DNA of 53,679 nucleotides, from the NCBI RefSeq assembly GCF_029887935.1, contig NZ_JARXRO010000014.1, positions 1 to 53,679 of the forward strand, given 5' to 3'. The DNA is from Luteimonas kalidii (GTDB taxonomy: Bacteria > Pseudomonadota > Gammaproteobacteria > Xanthomonadales > Xanthomonadaceae). Position 1 is the first letter of the stretch; every line of letters begins with the position of its first letter. This document shows positions 8,151 through 17,048 of the stretch, in pieces. The position numbers and the translations under genes are program-made. The notes beneath the pieces are model-generated. The model made no database searches. It saw only the letters and a program-made list of their open reading frames with translations, and had not been told where the DNA came from.

Positions 8151-8649
8151 CGTTCGACGCGGTATTCGCCTGGAAACGTGTGGCGAACAGCATGTCAGAG
8201 TCCGCGCGCGCGGGGCGGAATGAGTCGCGATTGGGCGGAGGGCGGCGCGGCTGGAGGGCGCGAAGCGCGCCGCCGCCTTCCGATCTTCTGCGGCCCGGTC
8301 CAGGTCTCCCCGGATTACCGGGGCGCGGCGGCTGCGCCAGCGTGGACGCAGCGAGGCGGACGGGGCGCCCATCGCCCATCGGCCATCGGGGCTGCCACAC
8401 GATGTTGGACGACGCCCGGACGCATGGGCACCGAGCCCGGTTTCGGACCCCGGTTTCGCTCCGGGTTTCGCTGCGCTGGCATGTTCGTACTGGGATGCTT
8501 CAGTCCGTTATCCGCATGGCTGAGAGCCGGGCGCGGCCGCGCGCCGCGGCTATGCTGTGCCGGCGCGGGGGCGGCGCACCTGGTCACGGGCACGGCACAG
8601 GCCTGCGCTGCGCACGCAGAACCCCGAACCATGCTGGAGACGATGACGG
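8151..8649. other. Divergent intergenic region, about 500 bp
   Basis: It lies between the diguanylate cyclase (minus) and the arabinofuranosidase (plus) and should hold both promoters. Several short CCGGTTTCG/CCGGG-type inverted segments occur near 8430-8470. No gene was recognised. Confidence 0.4.
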
Positions 8650-10737
8650 ATGGAGCATCAAAACAAGGTGGACCTGATGCGGCGCAACCTGCTGCTGGGC
8701 TCGGCGGCGCTGGGCGCGGCGGCGTGGATTCCGCCGGTCTTCGCGGCATCCGGCGGCATCACGGCCACGATCGATACCGGGGCAGCGCGTTCGCCGATCT
8801 CGCCGATGATCTACGGCGGCTTCATCGAGCACATCGGCAACCTGATCAACCACAGCCTGTGGAGCGAAACGCTCGACGACCGCAAGTTCTATTACGGCGT
8901 CGTCGCGGAGCGGGAGCAGAAGCCGACCGAACGGCGCGCCGCGCGCGCTTACGTCGAAAAGTGGGTGGCCATCGGATCCTCGTCGGCCATTTCCCTGGAC
9001 ACCGACCGCCCCTGGGTGGGCGAGCACAGTCCCGTCGTCGCCCTCGACGGGTCGCAGGAACGGGGGATGGTGCAGCACAGCCTGGCCCTGAAATCCGGTC
9101 CCGCCTACGACGGCCGTATCGTCCTGAGGGCCGATCCTGGCGTGACGGTGACCGTCAGGCTGGTCCCCGGGACTGGCGGCGAGGCGCTTTCGACCCGGGT
9201 GCGCGCCTCGTCGGAGTGGGAGACGCAGCGCTTCAGCTTCAACCCGGGCATCGACACCACCGACGCCCGTCTGGAGATCGTCGGCGAGGGCCGCGGCCGC
9301 TTCGGCGTGGGTGCGGTGTCGCTGATGCCGGCGGACAACGTGCGCGGGTTCCGTGCCGACACGGTGGCGCTGATGAAGCAGATGAACTGCCACATCCTCC
9401 GGATGCCGGGCGGTAACTTCATCTCCGCCCACGACTGGGAAGACAGCATCGGCGACCCCGACAGGCGCCCGCCCGTCATGGACCCGGTGTGGAGCGCGGT
9501 GCAGCCCAACGACGTGGGTGTGGACGAGCTGCTGCAGCTGTGCGAGTTGATCGAATGCGAGCCGTTCTGGTGCGTGAACACCGGCTTCGGCGATCCACGC
9601 TCCGGCGCCCAGCTGCTCGAGTACGTCAACGGCAGCGCCGAGACCGAGTGGGGCGCGCGGCGCGCGGCCAACGGCCGCAGCAAGCCCTATGGCGTCAAGT
9701 ACTGGGCGGTGGGCAACGAGATGTACGGCCACTGGCAGTACGGGCACATGGCGCGCGACCAGTACACCGTCAAGCACAACCTGTTCGTCGACGCGATGCG
9801 CAAGGTGGACCCGGACATCTACATCGTGGCCCCCGGCGGTTTCGTCGACGAGATGACCACTGGGCAGGGCATCTTCATCGCCGGCCAGCCGCAGGTGCAC
9901 GTCGGGTCCGACCGCGACTGGGCCTACGGCATGCTCAAGAACAGCTGGGGCAGGTTCGATGCGCTCGGCACCCACGCCTATCCACCGGCGAACAAGCGCT
10001 TCGACCTGGCCAGCGGCAAGCTGGTGGACGTCACCCAGACGCTCAACGAATGGGCACACCAGATGCCCGACCGCATCCGGACCATGGTGGACGCGTGGGA
10101 GGAGTACAAGACCCACTTCCCGGAACTGGAGAAGGGCAGCGTCAAGGTGTTCTTCGACGAATGGGCCTTCCATTTCGAGGACGACCTCAAGGGCGCCCTG
10201 GCGATCGCCGCCGCGTTCCACGAGTTCTTCCGCCACACCGACTTCATCGAGATGGCCGGCTTCACCATGGCTACCGGGTGGCTCAACGTCGACCGCACGC
10301 GCTCGCAGATCAGCATCAAGGGACGGATGTTCCAGTTCTACCAGGCGCATTTCGGCACCGTGCCGGTGGCGGTCAACGGCAATGTGCCAACGCCCGCGCC
10401 GAAGTACCCGATCGGTGGCGACCAGCCCAGCGTCAACACCGGTGGCGACACTTATCCGCTGGACGTGTCCGCCGCGCTGACGCCCGATGGCAGGACCCTG
10501 GCTGTGGCGGTGGTCAACGCCACCGGGGAGCCACACAGCGTCTCGCTCGCGTTGCAGGGCTTCAGGCCCAAGGGCGCGGGACGGTGCTGGAAGTTCACCG
10601 GCCCCGGCCCAGACGCGAAGAACCCGCTCGGGGAGCCGGAGCAGGTCGGTGCGACGGAGTCGGCGTTCGACGCCTCGGCCGGTTCGTTGTCCATCGCTGC
10701 GGCAAGCGTGGAGATCTATCACTTCGAACGTGCCTGA
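8650..10737 (+). CDS. Exported alpha-L-arabinofuranosidase, GH51 family
   Basis: A 695-residue enzyme expected to release terminal arabinofuranose from arabinan or arabinoxylan. It starts with a twin-arginine signal (RRNLLLGSAALGAAAW, residues 11-26), pointing to export in folded form. The GH51 catalytic barrel has the acid/base Glu357 in WAVGNEMYG and the nucleophile Glu504 in FFDEWAF. A beta-sandwich C-terminal domain follows (about 560-695). The ATG at 8650 is used; one at 8677 inside the signal region is the alternative. The stop at 10735-10737 is followed in the same frame by a headless copy of the repeated gene family, so the 3' boundary of this gene marks a recombination or insertion point. 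Confidence 0.9.
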   Translation: MEHQNKVDLMRRNLLLGSAALGAAAWIPPVFAASGGITATIDTGAARSPISPMIYGGFIEHIGNLINHSLWSETLDDRKFYYGVVAEREQKPTERRAARAYVEKWVAIGSSSAISLDTDRPWVGEHSPVVALDGSQERGMVQHSLALKSGPAYDGRIVLRADPGVTVTVRLVPGTGGEALSTRVRASSEWETQRFSFNPGIDTTDARLEIVGEGRGRFGVGAVSLMPADNVRGFRADTVALMKQMNCHILRMPGGNFISAHDWEDSIGDPDRRPPVMDPVWSAVQPNDVGVDELLQLCELIECEPFWCVNTGFGDPRSGAQLLEYVNGSAETEWGARRAANGRSKPYGVKYWAVGNEMYGHWQYGHMARDQYTVKHNLFVDAMRKVDPDIYIVAPGGFVDEMTTGQGIFIAGQPQVHVGSDRDWAYGMLKNSWGRFDALGTHAYPPANKRFDLASGKLVDVTQTLNEWAHQMPDRIRTMVDAWEEYKTHFPELEKGSVKVFFDEWAFHFEDDLKGALAIAAAFHEFFRHTDFIEMAGFTMATGWLNVDRTRSQISIKGRMFQFYQAHFGTVPVAVNGNVPTPAPKYPIGGDQPSVNTGGDTYPLDVSAALTPDGRTLAVAVVNATGEPHSVSLALQGFRPKGAGRCWKFTGPGPDAKNPLGEPEQVGATESAFDASAGSLSIAAASVEIYHFERA

Positions 10738-11175
10738 TCCTGCCATGACCCGGAACCCGCGCCCAGCCTGTCCGACCTGGAATCCCGCCTGTCCGGCCTG
10801 CTGGCGCGGGACAACGCCACCCGCCGCCAGATCACCAGGATGGGCGACAAGTCCGAGGCCTTCGTGCGCCAGACCCTGACGGTGCTGGAGCAGAACCCCG
10901 ACATCGTGCCGCCGGCGCTGGGCCTGCCCGAGGCCCAGGCCGACCTGGTGGCGATGGACCGCCTGCGCCCGGTGCTCAGCCGCCTGCAGCGCCTGACCGA
11001 GCGCGTGGCCGACTCGGAAATGGCACTGGGCAGCGACCTGATGAACACCGCGCTCGAAGGCTACGGCCTGCTCAAGGTTTCCGGCCGCAACCGCGGCCTG
11101 GAAGGCGCCGCCGAAGCCCTGGGCGCCCGCTTCGCCCGCGGCAACCGCCGCCCGAGCGCTACTCCGGCGGAGTGA
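10738..11175 (+). pseudogene. Repeated 12-kDa family protein, copy 3, most complete copy, no proper start
   Basis: The frame is open from immediately after the GH51 stop to TGA at 11173-11175. From about 10759 it encodes PEPAPSLSDLESRLSGLLAR, then DNATRRQITRMGDK and the conserved body. The internal ATG at 10840 would give a 111-residue protein but would cut into the conserved helix. No ATG, GTG or TTG with a ribosome site precedes it, so the true N-terminus seems to have been lost at the junction with GH51. Compared with copies 1 and 2 it has the longest 5' part. It could be expressed from 10840, but nothing supports that. Function unknown. Confidence 0.6.
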
Positions 11176-11559
11176 CGCCCCGGCCCCAGAGGCGGGCAGG
11201 GTCCGCTCCCGGTATCGCATCGCTCCCAAAGCCCCGGAAGCCGGTGCTCTGGCCGAATCGTCCCGTCAGTCGAGCAAAACAGCCTGCGCGCCGGGCAAAT
11301 CAGCGCGTACTCCGGTAATAAAAGCCCGTCTGCCGAGCAAATAAGCCCGTCGACGGGCTTCGGAAGCCGGCCCTCCGGCTTGCTCGGGCGGCGCGCGGGC
11401 TTATTGCCCGGCTGGTGGACAAGTGATCTCCATTGCCTCGTCCGGCGCGGCGCAGGTCGGAGAAGGGATGGCTAGCCCGGCTGGGGGCAGGCGTTCACCC
11501 CGACAAGGTCACTACCCGATGCAGGCGCAACTACCACCGCGGATCCCCGACAACGCCCG
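11176..11559. other. Intergenic region with repeat tail and hairpin cluster
   Basis: The first about 60 bp match the 3' tail of the other repeat copies. From about 11280 to 11410 there is a run of short palindromes (listed separately). No gene was recognised before the convergent minus-strand operon ending at 11560. Confidence 0.5.
11319..11409. promoter_or_regulatory. Cluster of palindromes between converging transcription units
   Basis: AAGCCCGTCGACGGGCTT (11343-11360) is an 18-bp perfect palindrome. AAGCCGG (11364-11370) and CCGGCTT (11375-11381) form a hairpin next to it. AATAAGCCC (11340-11348) is the inverse of GGGCTTATT (11397-11405), enclosing both. The location between converging genes suits a two-way terminator; a mobile palindrome or structured RNA is also possible. 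Confidence 0.5.
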
Positions 11560-12399
11560 CTAGGTTGACTTCTCGGCCTCTCTCGCCTGGTTGAGAAGCG
11601 ACGCTATATCGCCTTTACTGATCTTAAGTCGATCCAACAGCTTGGGATCGTCAGCAACGGCGCGGAGCAAGCTCTTGGCCAGCTCTGCAGCGTCTTCCGG
11701 ACGATTCCGGTTTAGGTTCCACTTGGCGCGATGGTAGGAGAGGCGATACGCATGGTCGGCTAACTCATTCGCTGACCTTTGAAGCTCCGCGACGGGTACG
11801 CGCTCGATCTCGAAGAGGTCGCGGTTATTCGGCAGCATTGCAAGGAGATCCTTCCCTAGCGTGGCGGCCTCGGCGCAGTGGTCCACGAATCGCTGGGTGC
11901 AGTCTATGAAGTAGGCGCGCCACAAGTTGTAGTACAGGTAGATCCCAAACTGCGTGTCCCGGACGGTCGGACTGGTCTCGGCAACCACGGCGTCCAGAAG
12001 GGCGACGGCCCTGTCGACATTCACGGGCTTCAGGAACTGTGTTGCTGCAGCCACCGATCGGCGGTTATGGACGGCCGCAGGATTTCGCGGCGCGAGATGT
12101 ATCTTGAAGCGAAGGTCCCTCTGCCCGAGCGCCTCTAGGAACAACGTCATCGTACGCGGGTAGTACCCGATGCCGGCGTCAGCACGTACATCCAGCAGGA
12201 GGCTGCTCTCCGACCCGGACGGAAGTATGTACTCAGCCTTGACATCCTCTCCATCCACCGTCACTTTCGCGTCGATGGTGTCGCCAGTCTTTGCATCGCG
12301 AACCTCAAACTTAATCTTGACAACTCGCTGTTGCGCGATGGCGAGCGGCCCTGCAGTCAATAGTGACAGGGAGAGCAGCAACGTAGTGGCCAGTTTCAT
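11560..12399 (-). CDS. Exported protein of unknown function, last gene of a five-gene operon
   Basis: A 279-residue product starting MKLATTLLLSLSLLTAGPLAIAQ, a clear Sec signal peptide. A short beta-rich N-terminal part (about 25-110, including KIKFEVRDAKTGDTIDAKVT, like a carboxypeptidase-regulatory or transthyretin-type fold) is followed by a helical, TPR-like region (about 115-275). Its ATG overlaps the stop of the preceding membrane-protein gene by four bases (ATGA), indicating translational coupling. No family is assigned. In its operon with a cell-wall hydrolase it could act in the periplasm as protection or accessory factor; that is inference. The gene is less GC-rich than most of the window. 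Confidence 0.65.
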   Translation of the reverse strand: MKLATTLLLSLSLLTAGPLAIAQQRVVKIKFEVRDAKTGDTIDAKVTVDGEDVKAEYILPSGSESSLLLDVRADAGIGYYPRTMTLFLEALGQRDLRFKIHLAPRNPAAVHNRRSVAAATQFLKPVNVDRAVALLDAVVAETSPTVRDTQFGIYLYYNLWRAYFIDCTQRFVDHCAEAATLGKDLLAMLPNNRDLFEIERVPVAELQRSANELADHAYRLSYHRAKWNLNRNRPEDAAELAKSLLRAVADDPKLLDRLKISKGDIASLLNQAREAEKST

Positions 12400-12977
12400 T
12401 TTTGTTCCCCTTGGCGGCCGGCCTGTGAAATACCGATAAGCAGCGAGATGTATACGAGTAACTCTTTTACGTAGTCCCTGCTCATAGCCAGGAAATGCTC
12501 GCGGGACTTCGAGACTACTTCCGGCAATGCATCGGTCTGTCCAAGCATTACGTCTACCCGTGTCGTAATGGCGCAGTAAACGACAATCGACAAGAGAAAC
12601 AGAAACGTCAGGGTCGCGAACAGCCAGATCGTTCTGGCTTCGATGCGGCCGTCCTTCTGCACGCCAGCCACGGCGTAGGCCATGATGAATGGAACGACGA
12701 ACGTGCCCAAAGTTTCCCTGACGTCCGACGCGTACAGACCTGCTATCGCCATGCTGAAGGTAATGGTCGGACTAGATCGGGTGTACCAGTCCGAAGCGAT
12801 GAACGTCGCGAGCAGGACGATCAATGGAAGGGCATAGAGTCCAAGCAAAACGTAGCAAATCGTCAGTATGTCCGAGGGGGACTCCAACCATGACTTGACC
12901 CGTAGAAAGAAACTCAGAAGCGCAGATTGCTCGGGCTTGGCCGAAGAATGATCCGTGCCTGGAAGCGGTGTGGCCAT
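12396..12977 (-). CDS. Four-helix inner-membrane protein, operon member
   Basis: A 193-residue protein with hydrophobic segments at about 38-63 (ILTICYVLLGLYALPLIVLL), 70-85, 90-108 and 117-136 (IWLFATLTFLFLLSIVVYCA), and an amphipathic C-terminus. No family recognised. It overlaps the following gene by four bases and lies 42 bp after the small protein gene, so it should be co-transcribed with them. A membrane protein in a cluster headed by a peptidoglycan hydrolase may be an immunity or transport component, but there is no direct sequence evidence for either. Confidence 0.6.
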   Translation of the reverse strand: MATPLPGTDHSSAKPEQSALLSFFLRVKSWLESPSDILTICYVLLGLYALPLIVLLATFIASDWYTRSSPTITFSMAIAGLYASDVRETLGTFVVPFIMAYAVAGVQKDGRIEARTIWLFATLTFLFLLSIVVYCAITTRVDVMLGQTDALPEVVSKSREHFLAMSRDYVKELLVYISLLIGISQAGRQGEQK

Positions 12978-13019
12978 ATGCGAGTCTCCGTTTCTTTGCA
13001 GCGCCCATCGCTCGTGATG

Positions 13020-13310
13020 TCACTGAGCCCGGTGTAGTGCCACGGCATGGTCAGTTCCGTTGTAGCGAAGTGTCCCCGTCCACTCTTTCGTTGTTCCATC
13101 AGGTGGACTGGCAGTAGAAGGGGCGATCTCGAAGTCAGGAGGTACCGAGCCAGAGGGCCCTAGCACTGCCATATTCATTCGGTCTTCCACAATGCTTCCT
13201 TCGAACTTCCAGAGAAACCCTTCGTGGAACCGTATGACGTTCTTGATGTCACTCAAAGTGCAAGAACCGGGAATCGGAATGACAAGCGGTTCGTCTTTTT
13301 GTTTTGGCAT
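13020..13310 (-). CDS. Small soluble protein of unknown function, operon member
   Basis: A 96-residue product starting MPKQKDEPLVIPIPGSC, without signal peptide or membrane segment. Alternating hydrophobic and charged residues (LWKFEGSIVEDRMNMAVLG, WTGTLRYNGTDHAVALHRAQ) suggest a small beta barrel or sandwich. It begins 13 bp after the lipoprotein stop. Function unknown. Small size and position are compatible with a chaperone or immunity protein for the neighbouring hydrolase, which is inference only. Confidence 0.5.
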   Translation of the reverse strand: MPKQKDEPLVIPIPGSCTLSDIKNVIRFHEGFLWKFEGSIVEDRMNMAVLGPSGSVPPDFEIAPSTASPPDGTTKEWTGTLRYNGTDHAVALHRAQ

Positions 13311-13323
13311 GGCTGTCGCGCCT

Positions 13324-14232
13324 TCAGTTGGGTATGAAACCGTCCTTCATCAGCTCGTCCACCAGATCTTCGGCGTTCCCCGACGGGCCATGGCGGCGGT
13401 AATAGCTTTTGGCCGCTTCGCGGACCTCGGCGGCAGGCGTGCTCTCATCAACGTCGGCCACGTCAATAGCGATCAAAGCCCTGCGTACCGCGGCCTCGTT
13501 GGCGGGAGCGTCGACGAAGTCCGAGAAGCTCTGGCCCCGCCTCACCGCAAAGGCCACCTGCGCATCGGTAGGAATAGTGATGTTCCGGACCTTGGCTTGT
13601 TCTCGGGATGCTTGGGCCGCTGCAGCCTTCTGCAGGTCTTGAGCCGCCGAGGCGAGCGTGCCGGCGCGGAAGTAGCGGATCGCGTCCCCGAATGCTGTCT
13701 GGCCTGGATATTCCTGGATTGACAGCCCCATGCTGCTGCGAATCTCTCCCAGCACGATCGCACGCTGTGCATCCATGGTCGACACCAGTGCCAGGCTGGT
13801 CTGGTTGTAGAGAAAGGTGCTGTCAACTTGTGCGCCGCCTCCGCTAAGCAAGGTGCTCAGAGCCGCATAGTTGGCCTTGACGCCAGCGGACTCGGCGAGA
13901 GAGGAGGCCACGCTTGACGAGAGAATCAGAATGTTTTTGCCGAACTCAAAGCGGTTCCTTCCTGCGACCACGTCTCCAGCGAAATCGAGATATCGAACAT
14001 CGATGTCCGAGAGCAGTCTTCGAAGCAGGCTGTTCCTAGTCGATTCATCGGCGGCGTTAAGCAGCGACTTGAGCTCATCTGCGCTGAGCATCAGCGGACT
14101 TTCGTCGCTTGCGAACGTGGCTTGGTCGAAGGGTGGTGCAGGCGCCCCTTGTAGCGTTGTACAGCCGCCCATCATCACGATCGCTGTCATCATGAGAGGG
14201 CAACTTGCTCGACGCAGGATTATGGATTTCAT
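13324..14232 (-). CDS. Lipoprotein of unknown function, operon member
   Basis: A 302-residue product. The ATG at 14232 is chosen because it gives a compact lipoprotein signal (MKSIILRRASCPLMMTAIVM then MGGC), with Cys in the lipobox about residue 25; the frame is open further upstream to 14505. The mature protein is largely helical, with Ala/Ser-rich segments and no enzyme motif. It follows the cell-wall hydrolase gene by 97 bp in the same direction. In many interbacterial systems the immunity protein of a periplasm-acting hydrolase is a lipoprotein, which fits the arrangement but is not shown by sequence. Confidence 0.7.
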   Translation of the reverse strand: MKSIILRRASCPLMMTAIVMMGGCTTLQGAPAPPFDQATFASDESPLMLSADELKSLLNAADESTRNSLLRRLLSDIDVRYLDFAGDVVAGRNRFEFGKNILILSSSVASSLAESAGVKANYAALSTLLSGGGAQVDSTFLYNQTSLALVSTMDAQRAIVLGEIRSSMGLSIQEYPGQTAFGDAIRYFRAGTLASAAQDLQKAAAAQASREQAKVRNITIPTDAQVAFAVRRGQSFSDFVDAPANEAAVRRALIAIDVADVDESTPAAEVREAAKSYYRRHGPSGNAEDLVDELMKDGFIPN

Positions 14233-14329
14233 CTGGCACCCAAAAATGCCCGATAAGTGGCGACGTGCTCTCATCGTCCCAGAGTAATCACGATCGTATT
14301 CCTTCATGCGCTTGCCTCCGACCGAGCGG

Positions 14330-15772
14330 CTATTCGATCCAGCCCGATGCAGGTTTGAACAATCCGCTGGCTCGATCGAATATCGATGCTCCGAGCGTTC
14401 CTTGTGTCTCGGCGTCGTTGAGGGACTTGCGAAGCGACACGCAACGTTCGGAGTATTTCTGTTCTCCGATTCGACAGAGGGCGGCCAGCCTGTTGGCTTC
14501 CCCACTCAGGGAAAGGGCAGCGCGCACCTCGCTCTTTGTGCCCCGACCCTGATGGTGAATGTCTGCAATGGCTGTACAGACAAGGTCTGATGCACCATCG
14601 ATGTCATACCAATTGGCATACAGCCGGCGGATCTTCTGCATCGTGATATTTGCTGCAAGACGGACCTGCCAGCGACGAGATGCCTCGTCCGTGTTTGACA
14701 GGTGAACCAGACGTGCTGCCGTCGAAAGCTCGGTCTCATCGACACGCGAACCCTCGGGGTTCAAGTACCGCATGAGGTCCCCGAGATTGGACTCGGTAGG
14801 CTTCTCCGGACGCGGATGCTCCTTCTCCAGACTTGCTAAGTGTTGCCCCAAGCGTCTATGCAACACTCCATCAACCACAGTCAGCTCGGGAAAGAGTGCC
14901 TGGAACGCGGGGTTGTCTGCCGCCAGCCCTCGCAGCAGCAGCACTAGATTGTCTCGGGGTGTATGCGCCGCAAATTGGAAGAAGCCGAATGTAAAGGCCG
15001 CACGGTCGTAGCTGTTGATTCGGTTGAATCGGCCGCCGCTTTCGCTGCTACTGATGACATCAAGCATGCCGGCAACACTTTGGTATTCATCGACAAATTG
15101 TGTCGCATCAAAGCGCGGCCCGGAAAGCCGTGACTGCGGCTGCATGAGGCCGCGGTACTTGCCGTACGCTACCTCTCGTCCGAGATAGAACTCGGCAGCG
15201 CCGGGGAGAGTCGCATAGTAGTCAAGGCTACCGCTAGTGGCACGGTCGCTTCGAATCAGGTGTCCATGACCGGTATTGGGGCGCTGCTCAGCCGTCGCAC
15301 CTGAAACCCCATCGACCGCAAAGGGAAGTCCGCCAAAGAACAGCGCTTGGTTACCCCCGTAGCTGGCCTGAAAGCGGGCGAGGAACCGTTGTGGTGTCTC
15401 CTGCACGACAAGGTCGCGTGTGTTGGAATAGTGATAGATCTGCCCGCCCCAGAAGATCCCGACGTGCTTTTTCGGCACGTTGCGCATGCTGTGCTTGTCC
15501 AGGTCGACGTTGGCGCGATCTGTGACGAACACCAAGTGACTGTCGCCCTCCGAGGAGGTCCACTCTCCCACGCGTGGGCAGGTGGCGAACAACTCGTGGA
15601 CACGCAGCGCCGCGCCACGTGTGCTGCGCCCGGTATGGGTTCGACATGTGTAGCCGGCCTCGATTTCAAGGGCGTGGCTGACGAAGTGCGCGCAGTGATT
15701 TTGGTCGGCGGCAGTGAACTTGTTGCCGCAGAACGCGTCGATCGATTTTCCTACCGTAGCCGACAGGTCCAT
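14330..15772 (-). CDS. Two-domain cell-wall hydrolase: CHAP/NlpC-like plus lysozyme-like, first gene of operon
   Basis: A 480-residue protein without a signal peptide. The N-terminal domain (about 10-150) carries a cysteine-peptidase-type site: Cys27 in NHCAHFVSHAL and His103 in KKHVGIFWGG, with a following IYHYSNT strand, as in CHAP/NlpC-P60 amidases or endopeptidases acting on peptidoglycan. The central region (about 205-300) has SSSESGGRFNRINSYDRAAF followed by TFGFFQFAAHTP, similar in style to lysozyme or transglycosylase folds with a Glu in SSESGG. The C-terminal about 120 residues are helical and cysteine-containing. Absence of a Sec signal with two wall-degrading domains suggests delivery by a dedicated secretion system or by lysis. 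No XVIPCD, PAAR or VgrG region was seen. Confidence 0.65.
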   Translation of the reverse strand: MDLSATVGKSIDAFCGNKFTAADQNHCAHFVSHALEIEAGYTCRTHTGRSTRGAALRVHELFATCPRVGEWTSSEGDSHLVFVTDRANVDLDKHSMRNVPKKHVGIFWGGQIYHYSNTRDLVVQETPQRFLARFQASYGGNQALFFGGLPFAVDGVSGATAEQRPNTGHGHLIRSDRATSGSLDYYATLPGAAEFYLGREVAYGKYRGLMQPQSRLSGPRFDATQFVDEYQSVAGMLDVISSSESGGRFNRINSYDRAAFTFGFFQFAAHTPRDNLVLLLRGLAADNPAFQALFPELTVVDGVLHRRLGQHLASLEKEHPRPEKPTESNLGDLMRYLNPEGSRVDETELSTAARLVHLSNTDEASRRWQVRLAANITMQKIRRLYANWYDIDGASDLVCTAIADIHHQGRGTKSEVRAALSLSGEANRLAALCRIGEQKYSERCVSLRKSLNDAETQGTLGASIFDRASGLFKPASGWIE

Positions 15773-16233
15773 TGCCTGGCCTCGCTGGTGCGTCCACGGG
15801 AGTGGCCGTTCAATTAGCTGAACGGGGGCTTATACCGATCTTGGACGACCGTTCGTCGGAAGTTGGCGCCCCATCACGCTGCGACAGGGCGTCAGGCATA
15901 CTCGCTTGCGCGGGGTTTGGAAAGCCGACGAACCGGTACGACGCGGGGGCAGGCACAGCGACCCAAGGGGGACGGAGGGGATTAATCCGATTTACCTCCC
16001 GTCACCTCTTGGAGTTTGTCCTCGGCAAGATTGAAGGGGCGGAGGTGGTCCCGGGCTGCACACCAGCAGAACGGGGCCCGGCTCACCGTTCCGCCATTGT
16101 CGATTGAAGACGACGGAAGAAATGTTCGAAGAAGGTCAAGTTCTTGACTTTCGTCCGTTGACGCCTCGCATCGCCTTGCTTAACGCATCGCCAGCCAGAA
16201 TGCTGCCCGCAGCAGTGGACTGGAGAGGATGCC
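15773..16233. other. Divergent intergenic region, about 460 bp
   Basis: Between the hydrolase operon (minus) and the GNAT gene (plus). A 112-codon open frame (15772-16107) has no ribosome site or family resemblance. Promoters for both directions should lie here; none was clear enough to place. Confidence 0.4.
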
Positions 16234-16824
16234 GTGACTCGCCCCGCACTCGAGATTCGCAGTGCCGCGCCCGATGAGATGCCGTGCGTCGTCTCGACGA
16301 TCGTGGCGGCCTTCGTCGCAGATCCGCCCGCGCGATTCGCCTGGCCTTCCGCGCATGACTACCTGCGGGCCATGCCCTTGGCCACGCGCGAGTTCGCAGG
16401 TGCCTGTTTCGAACACGGGACGGCTTATGCGACCGCCGATCTCAGCGGCGTGGCGCTCTGGCTGCCGCCGGGCGTGGCGCCAGGCGGAGAACGCCTGGCC
16501 ACGATGTTCCGCGAGACGGCCAGGCCCGAACACCTGGACGACCTGCTCGCCGCGTTCGCAAGGATGGAGCAATGCCATGCATCGGAACCTCATTGGTATC
16601 TGCCGCAGATCGCCGTCGATCCGAGTGCTCAGGGCAGGGGCATTGGCGCGGCGTTGATGCGACATGCCCTTGCGCGCTGCGACCGGGAAGAGGCCCTGGC
16701 CTACCTGGAAGCGTCGGAGCCCGACAACGTTCCCTTCTATGAGCAGCAGGGGTTCGAGGCAGTCGGCGAGATCCGGGTGGGCAGGGCGCCTCCGGTGGCG
16801 CCCATGCTGCGCAAGCCCCGGTAG
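16234..16824 (+). CDS. GNAT-family N-acetyltransferase
   Basis: A 196-residue protein that should transfer an acetyl group from acetyl-CoA to an unknown amine. A GTG start at 16234 is chosen because GGAGAGGAT lies just upstream and the N-terminus (LEIRSAAPDEM) fits the family. Motif A of the GNAT fold is VDPSAQGRGIGAALMRHAL (about 128-146), followed by motif B with LEASEPDNVPFYEQQGFE (about 155-172). No signal peptide. It stands alone; the next gene begins 265 bp downstream. Confidence 0.88.
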   Translation: MTRPALEIRSAAPDEMPCVVSTIVAAFVADPPARFAWPSAHDYLRAMPLATREFAGACFEHGTAYATADLSGVALWLPPGVAPGGERLATMFRETARPEHLDDLLAAFARMEQCHASEPHWYLPQIAVDPSAQGRGIGAALMRHALARCDREEALAYLEASEPDNVPFYEQQGFEAVGEIRVGRAPPVAPMLRKPR

Positions 16825-17048
16825 GAAAGCTATCGACCTGAAGGGGAAGAGGGCGGCCAGAGAACTCCGGGAGCTGTTTCCCGCGGCGCGGTGTGAGCCG
16901 GCCTTTCACAAGCGCCCCGTGACGCCCATCCAGGGCATGGAAGACGTCCGGTCCAATCCACACAGGGGCGGAAACAGGGATCCGACTGGCGTCTTCCCGC
17001 CCGCGTCAGCACACTCCACGGCGCATCGGAAACTTCCCTTGAGCCACG

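Noticed and set aside
8584..11229. A very long open frame (about 880 codons) on the minus strand through the GH51 gene and repeat copy 3
   Set aside because: It is the antisense shadow of a GC-rich gene; it has no ribosome site, its translation is low-complexity (His/Gly/Val/Asp) and the plus strand has clear GH51 motifs.
15772..16107. 112-codon plus-strand open frame upstream of the GNAT gene
   Set aside because: No family, no ribosome site, and it overlaps the start of the divergent hydrolase operon.
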